Below, one piece after another: positions 1 through 8,560 of a stretch of DNA of 64,000 nt. The DNA comes from Methylobacterium sp. 77 (GTDB lineage: Bacteria; Pseudomonadota; Alphaproteobacteria; Rhizobiales; Beijerinckiaceae). Under the pieces are notes generated by a model. It saw only the letters and a program-made list of their open reading frames with translations, had not been told where the DNA came from and searched no databases. Every line of letters starts with the position of its first letter. Positions within the stretch are counted from its first letter, which is position 1. The position numbers and the translations under genes are program-made. The stretch spans positions 4,574,511 through 4,638,510 of the forward strand of contig NZ_KB910516.1 of assembly GCF_000372825.1 (NCBI RefSeq), written 5' to 3'.

Positions 1-5
1 GGTCA

Positions 6-28
6 AACCCGAGGCGGCTTCAGCCGCC
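6..28 (-). terminator. Weak terminator-like hairpin at the moaA 3' end
   Basis: A perfect 7-bp inverted repeat (ggcggct-tc-agccgcc, 13-28) overlaps the moaA stop codon. It is followed on the minus strand by a short TTT run. The T-tract is poor, so termination is only possible. Confidence 0.3.
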
Positions 29-1054
29 GGTCACGCTCATGTGGCGCGGCACGGCGGCCGGGCGGGCACGCTCGATGACGAAGTCGTGGCCCTTGGGCTT
101 GCGGGCGATGGCATCGACCACCGCCTGCGTCACGAGGGAATCGTCCGGCGAGGCGCGCAGGGCCTCGCGCAGGTCGGCGGCATCTTCCTGGCCGAGGCAC
201 ATGTAGAGCTTGCCGGTGCAGGTCAGGCGGACCCGGTTGCAGCTCTCGCAGAAATTATGGGTCAGCGGCGTGATGAAGCCGAGCCGGCCCCCGGTCTCGG
301 CGATGCGGACGTAACGGGCAGGGCCACCGGTGCGGTCCGGCAGCGGGATCATGGTGTAGCGCTGTTCGAGGCGCGCGCGGGCGACGGAGAGGGGCAGGAA
401 CTGGTCGGTGCGGTCGCCCTCGACCTCGCCGAGCGGCATGACCTCGATCAGGGTCATGTCCATGCCGTCGCCATGAGCCCAGGCGATCATGTCGGCGATC
501 TCGTCCTCGTTGACGCCCTTCAGCGCCACGGCGTTGATCTTGACCTTGATCCCGGCCTTGCGGGCCTTCTCGATGCCGTCGAGCACGACCTTGAGGTCGC
601 CCCGCCGGGTCACGGCGCGGAACTTGTCTGGGTCGAGGGTATCGAGAGACACGTTCACGCGGCGGACGCCGAGTTCGGCGAGTTCGGAGGCGAAGCGCCC
701 GAGCTGCGTGCCGTTCGTCGTCATCGTCAGCTCTTCCAGAGCGCCGGTGCCGAGATGGCGCGACAGCCGCCGGAAGAGATGCATGATGTCGCGACGAACC
801 AGCGGCTCGCCGCCGGTGATCCTGAGCTTGCGCACGCCCCGGTCGATGAACACGCCGCAGAGCCGATCCAGCTCTTCCAGGGTAAGCAGATCGCGCTTGG
901 GCAGGAACGTCATGTCGTCGGACATGCAATAGACGCAGCGCAGGTCGCAGCGATCGGTCACCGAGATCCGAAGGTAGGTGATCGCCCGCTGGAACGGGTC
1001 TATCAGGGGAGCCTGCGCCTTCGATGCGACGGGTTCGACATAGGCAACACCCAT
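20..1054 (-). CDS. moaA: GTP 3',8-cyclase MoaA (molybdenum cofactor step 1)
   Basis: MoaA is a cytoplasmic radical-SAM enzyme that turns GTP into 3',8-cyclo-dihydro-GTP, the first step of molybdopterin synthesis. Taking the ATG at 1054 gives 344 residues, normal for the family. The N-terminal SAM cluster motif CxxxCxxC is at about C36, C40 and C43 in [10 protein letters not shown]. The C-terminal cluster motif CxxC-x13-C is at about C269, C272 and C286. The protein ends in the conserved Gly-Gly tail that MoaA needs for activity. The frame stays open to 1168 (382 residues), so starts at 1084 or 1168 cannot be excluded. They would add a tail unlike the family. The gene diverges from the DUF971 gene. 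Confidence 0.95.
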   Translation of the reverse strand: MGVAYVEPVASKAQAPLIDPFQRAITYLRISVTDRCDLRCVYCMSDDMTFLPKRDLLTLEELDRLCGVFIDRGVRKLRITGGEPLVRRDIMHLFRRLSRHLGTGALEELTMTTNGTQLGRFASELAELGVRRVNVSLDTLDPDKFRAVTRRGDLKVVLDGIEKARKAGIKVKINAVALKGVNEDEIADMIAWAHGDGMDMTLIEVMPLGEVEGDRTDQFLPLSVARARLEQRYTMIPLPDRTGGPARYVRIAETGGRLGFITPLTHNFCESCNRVRLTCTGKLYMCLGQEDAADLREALRASPDDSLVTQAVVDAIARKPKGHDFVIERARPAAVPRHMSVTGG

Positions 1055-1228
1055 GGGGGACTCGTGACTCGGGCCTGGGGACATTTCGGGAGCGTGGTCG
1101 CGCGACGAACCTAGCATCCCTGGCATATGAGGCGTGGGAAGCCCGTGGGCAAGCGCATGGCGGCGCATGCCCCATGCGCTCTACACATATATTGCATCCA
1201 AAGCGATTTCAGGCATGAGATTTCCCGC

Positions 1229-1717
1229 ATGAGCCAGCATCACGCCGATCCCGTCTCCACCGGTCAGCAGGTCGCAGCACCCGAGCGCTGGCCGACCGAG
1301 ATCCGCCTGTCCGGCGACAAGCGGACGCTCAACGTCGCCTTCGAGGATGGCGGCCGGTTCGCCCTGCCGGCGGAATATCTGCGCGTGTCGAGCCCTTCGG
1401 CCGAGGTGCAGGGGCATTCGCCTTCCGAACGCAAGGTCATCGGCGGCAAGCGCGACGTGGCGATCCTGTCGGTGGAGCCGGTGGGCAATTACGCGGTGAA
1501 GCTGACCTTCGACGACATGCACGATACCGGGCTGTTCGGCTGGGGCTATCTCTACGATCTCGGCCGGGAATACCGGAACCGCTGGGCGAAATACCTGTCC
1601 GAACTCGACGAGCGCGGCCTCGCTCGCGATGCCGCCCGCCGTCCCGCCGCGAACCCGGCCAAAAGTGAGCCTCCGAAGGGCGGGGGAAGCTGCGGCAGCG
1701 GGTGCGGATGCCACTGA
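1229..1717 (+). CDS. DUF971 (GBBH-like N-terminal) domain protein with Cys-rich tail
   Basis: This 162-residue protein matches the DUF971 fold, the domain at the N-terminus of gamma-butyrobetaine hydroxylase. It also occurs alone, often near Mrp/ApbC-type Fe-S carriers. The pattern seen is an early IRLSGDKRTLNVAFEDG strand followed by LPAEYLRVSSPSAEV and LFGWGYLYDLG. The last residues form a glycine-cysteine tail (about C155, C159, C161, then His) that could bind metal. The ATG at 1229 begins the homologous region; the open frame reaches back to 1127 without family sequence. Its stop overlaps the start of the MATE gene by about 10 bases, suggesting coupled translation. Function is unknown. 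Confidence 0.8.
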   Translation: MSQHHADPVSTGQQVAAPERWPTEIRLSGDKRTLNVAFEDGGRFALPAEYLRVSSPSAEVQGHSPSERKVIGGKRDVAILSVEPVGNYAVKLTFDDMHDTGLFGWGYLYDLGREYRNRWAKYLSELDERGLARDAARRPAANPAKSEPPKGGGSCGSGCGCH

Positions 1718-3093
1718 CCGCGACCGCCGACCCCCACGCCGCGCACACGCCGACGCCCGCCACCAGCCGGAGCATCCTCGCGCTGGCGCTGCCGATGACG
1801 CTCGCCAACGTCACGACCCCGCTTCTCGGCTTCGTCGGAGCGGCGGTGATCGGACGGCTCGGCGATGCCGCGCTCCTCGGCGCCATGGCGCTGGGCGCGG
1901 TGATCTTCGACGCGATCTTCTGGTCGTTCGGCTCGCTCCGCATGGCGACCGCGGGTCTCACGGCCCAGGCGGTGGGCGCACGCGACGCCGCCGAGATCGA
2001 CCGGATCCTGGCGCGCTCCCTCGCGGCCGGCCTTCTCGTCGGTCTCGTCATCGTGGCGGCGCAGGGGCCGATCGCGGCCGGGGCCTTCTCCCTCAGCGGG
2101 GCGAGCCCGGCGGTGATCGCGGGACTGGCCACCTACTTCCACATTCGCATCTTCGCGGCTCCGTTCACGCTGGCGAACTACGCCATCCTCGGCTCGGTGC
2201 TCGGGCGCGGGCGCACCGATCTCGGCCTGCTGCTGCAGGTCGCGATCAACCTCGCCAACATCGTCCTGACCCTGATCCTCGTCCTCTACGCGGATCTGAG
2301 CGTCGCCGGAGCGGGTATCGCCACCCTGATCGCAGAGGCCGCCGGGACCGGTCTCGGGCTCGTCCTTCTGGCCCGGCTCGGCTCCCACCCGTTCGCCGTG
2401 CCCCTCCGCGTCGTGTCCGATCCCCTCGCGCTGGCGCGGATGCTCAGCGTCAATGCCGACGTGATGATCCGGACGCTGCTCCTGGTCGGGGCCATCGCCC
2501 TGTTCTCCGCGCTCGGCGCGCGGTCGGGCGACGTGGTCCTCGCAGCGAATGCCGTTCTGTGGAATCTCTTCCTGATCGGCGGGTTCTTCCTCGACGGCTT
2601 CGCAACGGCGGCCGAGACCCTGTGCGGGCAGGCCGTCGGCGCGCGGGACGAGGCCGGGTTCCGCCGGGCCGCCCGCCTCAGCCTCGTCTGGTGCGTCGCC
2701 TTCGGCATGGCGGTGGCGACGCTGTTCCTCGCCTTCGGCCACACCTTCATCGACACGGTCACGACGAGCCCCGACGTGCGCGAGACGGCCCGCGCCTATC
2801 TGGTTCCGGCCGCGCTCGCGCCCCTCGTGGCCTCGGTGCCCTTCGCCTATGACGGGATCTATATCGGTTCGACCTGGACGCGGGCGATGCGCAACCTGAT
2901 GATCGCGGCGACCGGCATCTATGCCGTGACGATCGGCATCGCTCAGGCCGCCGGCTTCGGAAATATGGGCCTCTGGCTCTCCTTCCTGACGCTGCTGGCC
3001 GCGCGCGGCGCAAGCCAGGCCCTGGCCTATCCGGGCCTGGCCCGGCGGACCTTCGAGAGCGTGCCGGCCGAAAGGCTCGCACGCGCCGCCTGA
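1708..3093 (+). CDS. MATE family efflux transporter (DinF-like)
   Basis: This inner-membrane protein of about 461 residues has roughly 12 hydrophobic helices. The two-fold repeat of the MATE family is visible in LALPMTLANVTTPLLGFV, with LGDAALLGAMALG in the first half and LLVGAIALFSALGARSG plus FFLDGFATAAETLCGQAVGA in the second. MATE proteins export cationic drugs or metabolites with Na+ or H+ antiport; this sequence looks closest to the DinF/NorM branch. The substrate cannot be read from sequence. A GTG at 1702 is an alternative start two codons upstream. The start lies inside the DUF971 gene, so the two are probably co-transcribed. Confidence 0.9.
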   Translation: MPLTATADPHAAHTPTPATSRSILALALPMTLANVTTPLLGFVGAAVIGRLGDAALLGAMALGAVIFDAIFWSFGSLRMATAGLTAQAVGARDAAEIDRILARSLAAGLLVGLVIVAAQGPIAAGAFSLSGASPAVIAGLATYFHIRIFAAPFTLANYAILGSVLGRGRTDLGLLLQVAINLANIVLTLILVLYADLSVAGAGIATLIAEAAGTGLGLVLLARLGSHPFAVPLRVVSDPLALARMLSVNADVMIRTLLLVGAIALFSALGARSGDVVLAANAVLWNLFLIGGFFLDGFATAAETLCGQAVGARDEAGFRRAARLSLVWCVAFGMAVATLFLAFGHTFIDTVTTSPDVRETARAYLVPAALAPLVASVPFAYDGIYIGSTWTRAMRNLMIAATGIYAVTIGIAQAAGFGNMGLWLSFLTLLAARGASQALAYPGLARRTFESVPAERLARAA

Positions 3094-3208
3094 TCGTCGC
3101 GGTCCTGAGCCGGACGGCTGCCGTTCAGCTTCGATCGCTACAGTTCCGCCGTCTCACCTGCCGGGAAACGGTAGCGGGCTCACCCGCACCGCCCCATCGG
3201 AGTCCTGC

Positions 3209-4426
3209 GTGCCCTATTCGACTCTCTCCGACGTCGCCCCCGCGATCGATACCTCGCCCCGCTTTCCCGCATCGGTTCCCGACACCATCATCGCGATCCC
3301 GGTCCGCAACGAGGCCGAGCGGATCGAGGCGTGCCTGCGCGCCATCGATGCGCAGGACGGGGTGCGGACCGGCAGCCTCGGCCTCTACCTGTTCCTGAAC
3401 AACTGCACCGACGGCACCGATCGTCTCGTCACCGACCTCGTCCAGACCATTTCGATTCCGGTTCGCGTCCGGTCGGTGACGTTCGACGGCGCGCATGCCG
3501 GCTGGGCGCGCCGCGCCGCCATGGAAGCCGCGGCCGAGTGGATCGGCCCGGACGGCACGGCCGGAACGATCCTGACCTCGGATGCCGACAGCCGGGTGCC
3601 CACGGATTGGGTGGCGCGGAACCTCGCGGCCCTGGATGCCGGCGCCGATGCCGTCGCGGGGCGCATCCAGATCGACGAGGCCGAATGGGCGGCATTGCCC
3701 AAATCGCTCCGCGCGCGGGGCAAGCTCGAAGACGCCTACAGCGATCTCCTCACCGAGATGGAAGCACGGATCGACCACGATCCGCACGATCCCTGGCCCT
3801 GCCATCGCACGACGATCGGAGCCACGCTCGCCGTCCGCCTCTCCGCCTACCGGCTGGTCGGCGGCATGCCGATGATCGCGCTCGGCGAGGACGGCGCCTT
3901 CGTGGCTGCCCTGCTCCAGCACGGGCTCCGGGTCCGGCACGCCAAGGATGTCGTCGTCACCGTCTCCGGGCGGTTGGTCGGACGGGCACCCGGTGGCGTC
4001 GCCGACACGATCCGGGCGCGCTGCGAGGTGCCCGACAGCCTGTGCGATGCCCGGATGGAATCGGTGCCGCGCGCGCTCTACCGCTATCTGTGGCGGCGTC
4101 GCCTGCGCCGGCTCCACGCCACGGGCGGCCTCGCGACGACGCAGACCTGGTTCCGCAAGCTGTCGATTCCGGCCGCGGAGGCGGCGCGGATCGCCAAGCA
4201 ACCCCTCGTCGGTCTCGCCGTCGCCGAGATCGAGCGGGTGAGCCCCCGGCTGGTCTATCGCCCGCTCGGACCGCGTCAGCTGCCTCGCCACATCCGCTTC
4301 GCGACCATGGTCCTCGCCGTCCTGCGGTCGGCCTCGTCCCTGCGGAGCCGCCTGCGTTCGGCTGCGCCGGCCGCGTCCGTCCTGCCCGAAACCAAGGCGA
4401 TGGCCGTCGATTCGGGCTCCAACTGA
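3209..4426 (+). CDS. Family 2 glycosyltransferase
   Basis: This 405-residue GT-A fold glycosyltransferase shows the NDP-sugar binding start TIIAIPVRNEAERIEACL (about 26-44), the loop LNNCTDGT, and the metal-binding DxD-type motif SDADSR near D125 and D127. A further GEDGAFV motif fits the acceptor region. The C-terminal 150 residues are basic and arginine-rich. There is no obvious membrane segment, so it is probably a soluble or peripheral enzyme. Translation appears to begin at a GTG at 3209. The acceptor and sugar are unknown. It stands alone here, without the deacetylase or methyltransferase partners such genes often have. Confidence 0.8.
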   Translation: MPYSTLSDVAPAIDTSPRFPASVPDTIIAIPVRNEAERIEACLRAIDAQDGVRTGSLGLYLFLNNCTDGTDRLVTDLVQTISIPVRVRSVTFDGAHAGWARRAAMEAAAEWIGPDGTAGTILTSDADSRVPTDWVARNLAALDAGADAVAGRIQIDEAEWAALPKSLRARGKLEDAYSDLLTEMEARIDHDPHDPWPCHRTTIGATLAVRLSAYRLVGGMPMIALGEDGAFVAALLQHGLRVRHAKDVVVTVSGRLVGRAPGGVADTIRARCEVPDSLCDARMESVPRALYRYLWRRRLRRLHATGGLATTQTWFRKLSIPAAEAARIAKQPLVGLAVAEIERVSPRLVYRPLGPRQLPRHIRFATMVLAVLRSASSLRSRLRSAAPAASVLPETKAMAVDSGSN

Positions 4427-4471
4427 CGACGCGGCAACGAGGCGGGCAAGTCTCCGAGCTCGGCGAGGCTC

Positions 4472-4498
4472 TCAGATAGGCGAGCCTTTCAGATAGGC
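4472..4498. repeat. Short 17-bp-period direct repeat at a gene end
   Basis: The 10-mer TCAGATAGGC occurs at 4472-4481 and again at 4489-4498. The second copy contains the stop codon of the minus-strand 134-residue gene. It looks like a small local duplication of the gene tail. Confidence 0.6.
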
Positions 4499-4893
4499 TT
4501 GCCGGCGATGCCCAAGCCGACCTTCTCGCCGCCCGGCGTGAGGATGCCGTGCTTCAGGATGGCGTTTTCCAGTTCGTCGAACGCGGTCGACAGATGCGTC
4601 TTCGCCGTCTCGATGGATTGGGCGCTCGGCCGGGGCGACTTGGCCATGAGACCGACGAGAACGTCGGTCCGTTCCAGGACCGCGCGCTGGAAGTCGCGGA
4701 TCGTATAGTCCGGCTCGATGAAGCGGGTCGCGTATTCCATCCAGCGCCGTAACTCGCTCGGCAGGTCTTCGTTGGCCGAAGCGTAGGCTTCCACCTTCTT
4801 GCGGGCGTTCTCGAAGTTCGTCGCGATGTCTTTCTGCAGCTGTCGCATGTCTATGTCGTCATAGGCTCGGTCGTGCCGTTTCGGTGCCATCAA
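4489..4893 (-). CDS. Hypothetical protein paired with a DUF2336 protein
   Basis: This 134-residue soluble, charged, mostly helical protein has no signal peptide or membrane segment. I recognise no family. The sequence runs from a basic start through helices rich in Asp, Arg and Glu to a glycine-rich end (GGEKVGLGIAGKPI). Its start overlaps the stop of the upstream DUF2336 gene by 4 bases (ATGA type), so the two are almost certainly translated together and may act together. The alternating polar/hydrophobic pattern suggests a helical bundle, perhaps a partner or regulator of the DUF2336 protein. Confidence 0.7.
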   Translation of the reverse strand: MMAPKRHDRAYDDIDMRQLQKDIATNFENARKKVEAYASANEDLPSELRRWMEYATRFIEPDYTIRDFQRAVLERTDVLVGLMAKSPRPSAQSIETAKTHLSTAFDELENAILKHGILTPGGEKVGLGIAGKPI

Positions 4894-5906
4894 TCATGAT
4901 GGGCGTCGATCCGGTTACGCGCTGCATTCATGCGCACGACCCGTTGCGCCGTCGTGACGGGCAGGGCCTGGAAGGCTTCCATCATGCCTCGCATCACTTC
5001 GGGGGGCGTCTCCCGCTCCGATTGCGATGCCATGAACAGCTTCAGGATCTTCCAGCCGAATCTGACCGAGCGGACGAGATAGAGCAACGGCTCGTAGGAC
5101 GGCGCCTCGTAGGCCTCGATCGCCACATGGCTGGGAACGCCGGCGAGGCGGGCGAGCCCCACCAGCGCTTCGGTCTCGCGACCCGAATCGAGCCAGCCGA
5201 CGAGGATGGCCTCGGTGATCTCGCCGCGCCGCGACTGGCCGCCGACGAACACTTCGGCCGCGAAGACGGCCCGTTCCGGCGTCGGATCGCTCAAGGGATC
5301 GACGGCCTTCGTGGACGCATCGGCGCGTCTCAGAATGCTCGGCATGTCGTCGCGCCCCCGGAGACTCGCCGCGAGTTCGGGGTCGGACAGGCTCCGGCCG
5401 ACGAGGCGCGTATAGCCGTCGAGGGAGAAGAGGGCACCGGGGTTGCGTGCCACCGAGCGCGAGACCTCGGCATTGCCGCGCTCGACGATGATGTCGGTCA
5501 CGCGTTCGATTAGCCTGTTTCGACGCGTCAGCGCCATGAGGTGAGGTTGCCCGCAGTCGCGCGCGATCGTAGCCAGATCGTCGTCGCCGAGCGACGCGGC
5601 CCGTTCGAGCGCGGGGGCCGCCACGGCCGAGGCGGGATCGAAGGCGAGGTCGCGGATGACGCCGGGGGGAGCGTTCGCGATCGAGGCGATGCGGCGCGAC
5701 AGGTCGATCCTGTCGGCCTCGTCCATGGTGCGCGCCAGATGCAGCATCACCGTATCGAAGGCATGGACGTGATCGGTGCCGAGGCGGGGCGCGTAGTCGG
5801 CGAACAGGGCGGTCAGGTTGCGAAGGATCGACGAACGGCGCTGCGTCGGGACGTCGCCCATCGTGAGGTCGAGCTGCTGGACGAGGGAACCGAGGGCTGT
5901 CGCCAT
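4890..5906 (-). CDS. DUF2336 domain-containing protein
   Basis: This 338-residue protein matches the alphaproteobacterial DUF2336 family: cytoplasmic, all-helical, with HEAT-like repeats and no known enzyme motif. Typical segments are RRSSILRNLTALFADYAPRL near the start, RNRLIERVTDIIVERGNAEV in the middle, and ITEAILVGWLDSGRETEAL with RLAGVPSHVAIEA towards the end. Family members are often found near signalling or motility genes, but no biochemical role is established. It heads a two-gene operon with the 134-residue hypothetical protein. It diverges from the iron uptake operon, with 283 bases between the two starts. Confidence 0.8.
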   Translation of the reverse strand: MATALGSLVQQLDLTMGDVPTQRRSSILRNLTALFADYAPRLGTDHVHAFDTVMLHLARTMDEADRIDLSRRIASIANAPPGVIRDLAFDPASAVAAPALERAASLGDDDLATIARDCGQPHLMALTRRNRLIERVTDIIVERGNAEVSRSVARNPGALFSLDGYTRLVGRSLSDPELAASLRGRDDMPSILRRADASTKAVDPLSDPTPERAVFAAEVFVGGQSRRGEITEAILVGWLDSGRETEALVGLARLAGVPSHVAIEAYEAPSYEPLLYLVRSVRFGWKILKLFMASQSERETPPEVMRGMMEAFQALPVTTAQRVVRMNAARNRIDAHHD

Positions 5907-6110
5907 GTGCGCGAGGGTCTCCGGCCAACCTCAGGTGCCATTGCACGCCCAAGACATCACGAATTCGTCGCGGCTCCGTTAACGCCGCCACGATCCGGTC
6001 GCGGTCGGCGCCGCATCGCGTCGGCCGAGGACGCCCGGCACAGGAATTTGGCGCGGGAACGGGGCCGATCTCAGGCTTTCGGCCGGTCGTCCTGGTCGCG
6101 CACCTAATAC

Positions 6111-6127
6111 ATTGGAAGTATTCTGAT
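6111..6127. promoter_or_regulatory. Irr/ICE-like iron control dyad upstream of the ftr operon
   Basis: The sequence ATTGGAA-GTA-TTCTGAT has a symmetric GAA-N3-TTC core and matches 10 of 14 defined positions of the rhizobial iron control element (TTTAGAA-N3-TTCTAAA) bound by Irr. It overlaps a second dyad, AATAC-N7-GTATT, at 6106-6122. It lies 63 bases before the ftrA ATG, in the divergent gap between DUF2336 and ftrA. Assignment to Irr rather than Fur or RirA is an inference. Confidence 0.4.
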
Positions 6128-6189
6128 TTATCGATGTGACCAAGAAGCATCTTTGCATCGGCGGGGCGCTGGTTTACGCGCTGGATACA

Positions 6190-6753
6190 ATGAGCAAGAC
6201 CAAACACTCCGCCCTGCTTTCCGCCAGCCTTCTGGCCATCGTGGCGCTCGGCTCCGGCGTCGCCTCGGCGAAGGAGACGCCGATCGGTCCTCACGTGACG
6301 CGGGACGGTCTGGAAGTGGCCGCGGTCTATCTGCAGCCGATCGAGATGGACCCGCCGGACATGATGCGCGCCGCCGCGCAATCCGACATCCATCTCGAGG
6401 CCGATATCCGCGCGGCCAAGGACAATCGCAACGGCTTCGCCGAAGGCGACTGGCTGCCCTCCCTCGACGTGAGTTTCGAACTGACGAAGCTGGAGGGCGA
6501 TGCCGCCACCGGCCCGAAGGTGAGCGGCTCGCTGATGCCGATGGTCGCCAATGACGGCCCGCATTACGGCGACAACGTCAAGCTCAGCGGCCCCGGCCGC
6601 TACCGGCTCAAGCTGATCGTGGCGCCCCCCGGCAAGAACCAGCATTTCGGCCGCCACGTCGACAAGGAGACGGGCGTCGCCGAATGGTTCAAGCCGTTCG
6701 ACGTGATCCAGGACTTCACCTTCGCCGGGACCGGCAAGAAGGGCGCGTATTGA
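6190..6753 (+). CDS. ftrA: Periplasmic iron-binding protein, P19/FtrA type
   Basis: This 187-residue secreted protein (signal peptide about 1-27, ending VASA) belongs to the P19/Tp34 family of periplasmic ferrous-iron proteins. Family features seen are the Met-rich DPPDMMRA segment, IHLEADIRA, and a conserved region with NDGPHYGDNV and the His in GKNQHFGRH, which contribute metal ligands. It is the first gene of a four-gene set with a cupredoxin-like protein, a 4Fe-4S membrane protein and an FTR1 permease, the FtrABCD composition known in Bordetella and Brucella. The ATG at 6190 places the signal peptide at the N-terminus. A GTG at 6136 would add 18 residues. Confidence 0.85.
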   Translation: MSKTKHSALLSASLLAIVALGSGVASAKETPIGPHVTRDGLEVAAVYLQPIEMDPPDMMRAAAQSDIHLEADIRAAKDNRNGFAEGDWLPSLDVSFELTKLEGDAATGPKVSGSLMPMVANDGPHYGDNVKLSGPGRYRLKLIVAPPGKNQHFGRHVDKETGVAEWFKPFDVIQDFTFAGTGKKGAY

Positions 6754-6770
6754 CCGACGCGACGCATCAC

Positions 6771-7112
6771 ATGGGACACGTCCTCCGCAGCCTCGCCGTT
6801 GCCGTCTGCGCCGTTGTGCTCGCGGGCATCGCCCCGGCACGGGCCGACGACATGCCGGTGATCAAGGTCGAGATGAAGGATGGCGTGATCCTCCCCGCGA
6901 TCATCGAGGTTCCGGCCAATACCCGCTTCAAGCTCGAGATCAGCAATACCGGCACCTCGCCGGTGGAGTTCGAGAGCATGGAACTGAAGCGCGAGAAGGC
7001 GCTCGCCGCCGGCTCGACCTCGGGCATCGTGTTCCGCACCCTCGATCCCGGCACCTACGACGTGTTCGACGATTTCCACCCGGACGCCAAAGCCAAGCTG
7101 GTCGCGAAGTAG
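6771..7112 (+). CDS. ftrB: Cupredoxin-like periplasmic protein, FtrB type
   Basis: This 113-residue protein has a signal peptide (about 1-25, ending ARA) and a small beta-sandwich resembling the N-terminal cupredoxin domain of EfeO. The pattern seen is PVIKVEMKDG, then VPANTRFKLEISN, PVEFES, and PGTYDVFDDFHPDAK near the end. In FtrABCD systems this partner is thought to help oxidise or hand over Fe2+ at the permease. The mature part has no Cys, so a classical type 1 copper site is not present. It begins 17 bases after ftrA and ends 4 bases before ftrD, so it is co-transcribed. Confidence 0.8.
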   Translation: MGHVLRSLAVAVCAVVLAGIAPARADDMPVIKVEMKDGVILPAIIEVPANTRFKLEISNTGTSPVEFESMELKREKALAAGSTSGIVFRTLDPGTYDVFDDFHPDAKAKLVAK

Positions 7113-7116
7113 GCCG

Positions 7117-8517
7117 ATGGCGGCGAGCGCTTCCACAGACCACCGCGATGCCTGGATCGACCAGCGCCTCGCGGAACTCGGCCATTGGCTGCAGCGCCAC
7201 GGCGGCGTGATCCGCAGCGTGCAATGGGCGGTGGTCGCGGTCTATCTCGTCCTCGTGGCGGTGCCCGCCTTCCTGCCTCTGCCGGATCGCACGGCCCATC
7301 TCTGGAACAACCTGACGGTCCTGGCGCAATTCGCGTTCTGGGGCATCTGGTGGCCCTTCGTTCTCGTGAGCATGGTCCTCGTCGGACGGGCCTGGTGCGG
7401 GGTGCTCTGCCCCGAAGGCACGCTCACCGAATTCGCCAGCCGGTGGAGCCTCGGCCGCGCGGTCCCGCGCTGGATCACCTGGGGCGGCTGGCCCTTCATC
7501 GCCTTCGCCGGAACCACCGTCTACGGCCAGATGGTCAGCGTCTACGGCTACCCGAAGCCGGTACTGGCCGTGCTCGGCGGCTCCACCGTGGCGGCCATCG
7601 CGGTCGGCCTCGTCTACGGCCGCAACAAGCGGGTCTGGTGCCGCTATCTCTGCCCCGTCAACGGCGTCTTCGCGGTGCTGGCCAAGCTCGCCCCGGTGAG
7701 CTTCCAGGTCGACCGCCCGGCCTGGGCCGCCTCCGAGAGGCCGCAAGGCGTCTCGTTCAACTGCGCCCCGTTGGTGCCGGTGAAGACCATGCGCGGGGCC
7801 GGCGCCTGCCACATGTGCGGGCGCTGCAGCGGCTATCGCGGCGCGGTGCGCCTCGCCCGGCGCTCGCCGGCCTACGAGATCGTCCACGTGGCCGGCACCG
7901 AGCCCAGCCTCGAACAGACGATCCTGATCCTGTTCGGGATGATGGGCCTCGCGGCCGGCGCGTTCCAATGGTCGTCGAGCCCCTGGTTCATCGACGCCAA
8001 GCAATGGCTCGCGACCTGGCTGATCGAACACGGCATGGTCTGGCCGCTCGAGACCACGTTGCCGTGGTTCGTGCTAACCAATTATCCCGAGCACAACGAC
8101 GTCATGACCCTGCTCGATGGCGGTCTGCTGCTGGCTTATATCGCCGCCGCGACGATCGTCCTCGGCCTTGGCCTGTCCGCCCTGGTGGCGCTCGCCACGC
8201 GGGGTCTCGGGACCTGGTCGTGGCCGCGCTTCCACCACCTGACGCAGACGCTGATCCCGATCGCGGGATGCGGCGTCTTTCTCGGCCTCTCCGCCCTCAC
8301 CGTCACCTTCCTGCGCGGCGAGGGGCTCGCCATGCCATACGTGGCGGAACTGCGGGCGGGCCTGCTGATCGGCGCGAGCCTGTGGAGCGCGTGGCTGGCC
8401 TGGCAGGTGGCGGGGCTGTCGGCCGCGGGCCTGCGTCGGATCGGCGCCACCGCCTGCATCGCCGCCGCCGCCGCCCTGTCCGTCTCCGGTTGGGTGCTTC
8501 TGTTCTGGATCTGGTAG
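7117..8517 (+). CDS. ftrD: 4Fe-4S polyferredoxin membrane protein, FtrD type
   Basis: This 466-residue inner-membrane protein has several hydrophobic helices and the cysteine clusters of the NapH/NosR/FtrD group. They are CGVLCPEG (C94, C98), a second CRYLCPVNG near residue 180, and CHMCGRCSG near residue 230. Such proteins pass electrons through the membrane; in FtrABCD systems FtrD is proposed to accept electrons released when Fe2+ is oxidised during uptake. The C-terminal third is purely hydrophobic. The gene order here is ftrA-ftrB-ftrD-ftrC, so the permease comes last. The start is 4 bases after the ftrB stop. Confidence 0.85.
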   Translation: MAASASTDHRDAWIDQRLAELGHWLQRHGGVIRSVQWAVVAVYLVLVAVPAFLPLPDRTAHLWNNLTVLAQFAFWGIWWPFVLVSMVLVGRAWCGVLCPEGTLTEFASRWSLGRAVPRWITWGGWPFIAFAGTTVYGQMVSVYGYPKPVLAVLGGSTVAAIAVGLVYGRNKRVWCRYLCPVNGVFAVLAKLAPVSFQVDRPAWAASERPQGVSFNCAPLVPVKTMRGAGACHMCGRCSGYRGAVRLARRSPAYEIVHVAGTEPSLEQTILILFGMMGLAAGAFQWSSSPWFIDAKQWLATWLIEHGMVWPLETTLPWFVLTNYPEHNDVMTLLDGGLLLAYIAAATIVLGLGLSALVALATRGLGTWSWPRFHHLTQTLIPIAGCGVFLGLSALTVTFLRGEGLAMPYVAELRAGLLIGASLWSAWLAWQVAGLSAAGLRRIGATACIAAAAALSVSGWVLLFWIW

Positions 8518-8560
8518 GGCGCTCATCCCGCCCAGCCGCGACATCGAAGGAGATCTCCGC

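Noticed and set aside
41..1114. Long plus-strand open frame over moaA
   Set aside because: A mirror of the moaA coding strand; sequence is low-complexity and Arg/Ala/Gly-rich.
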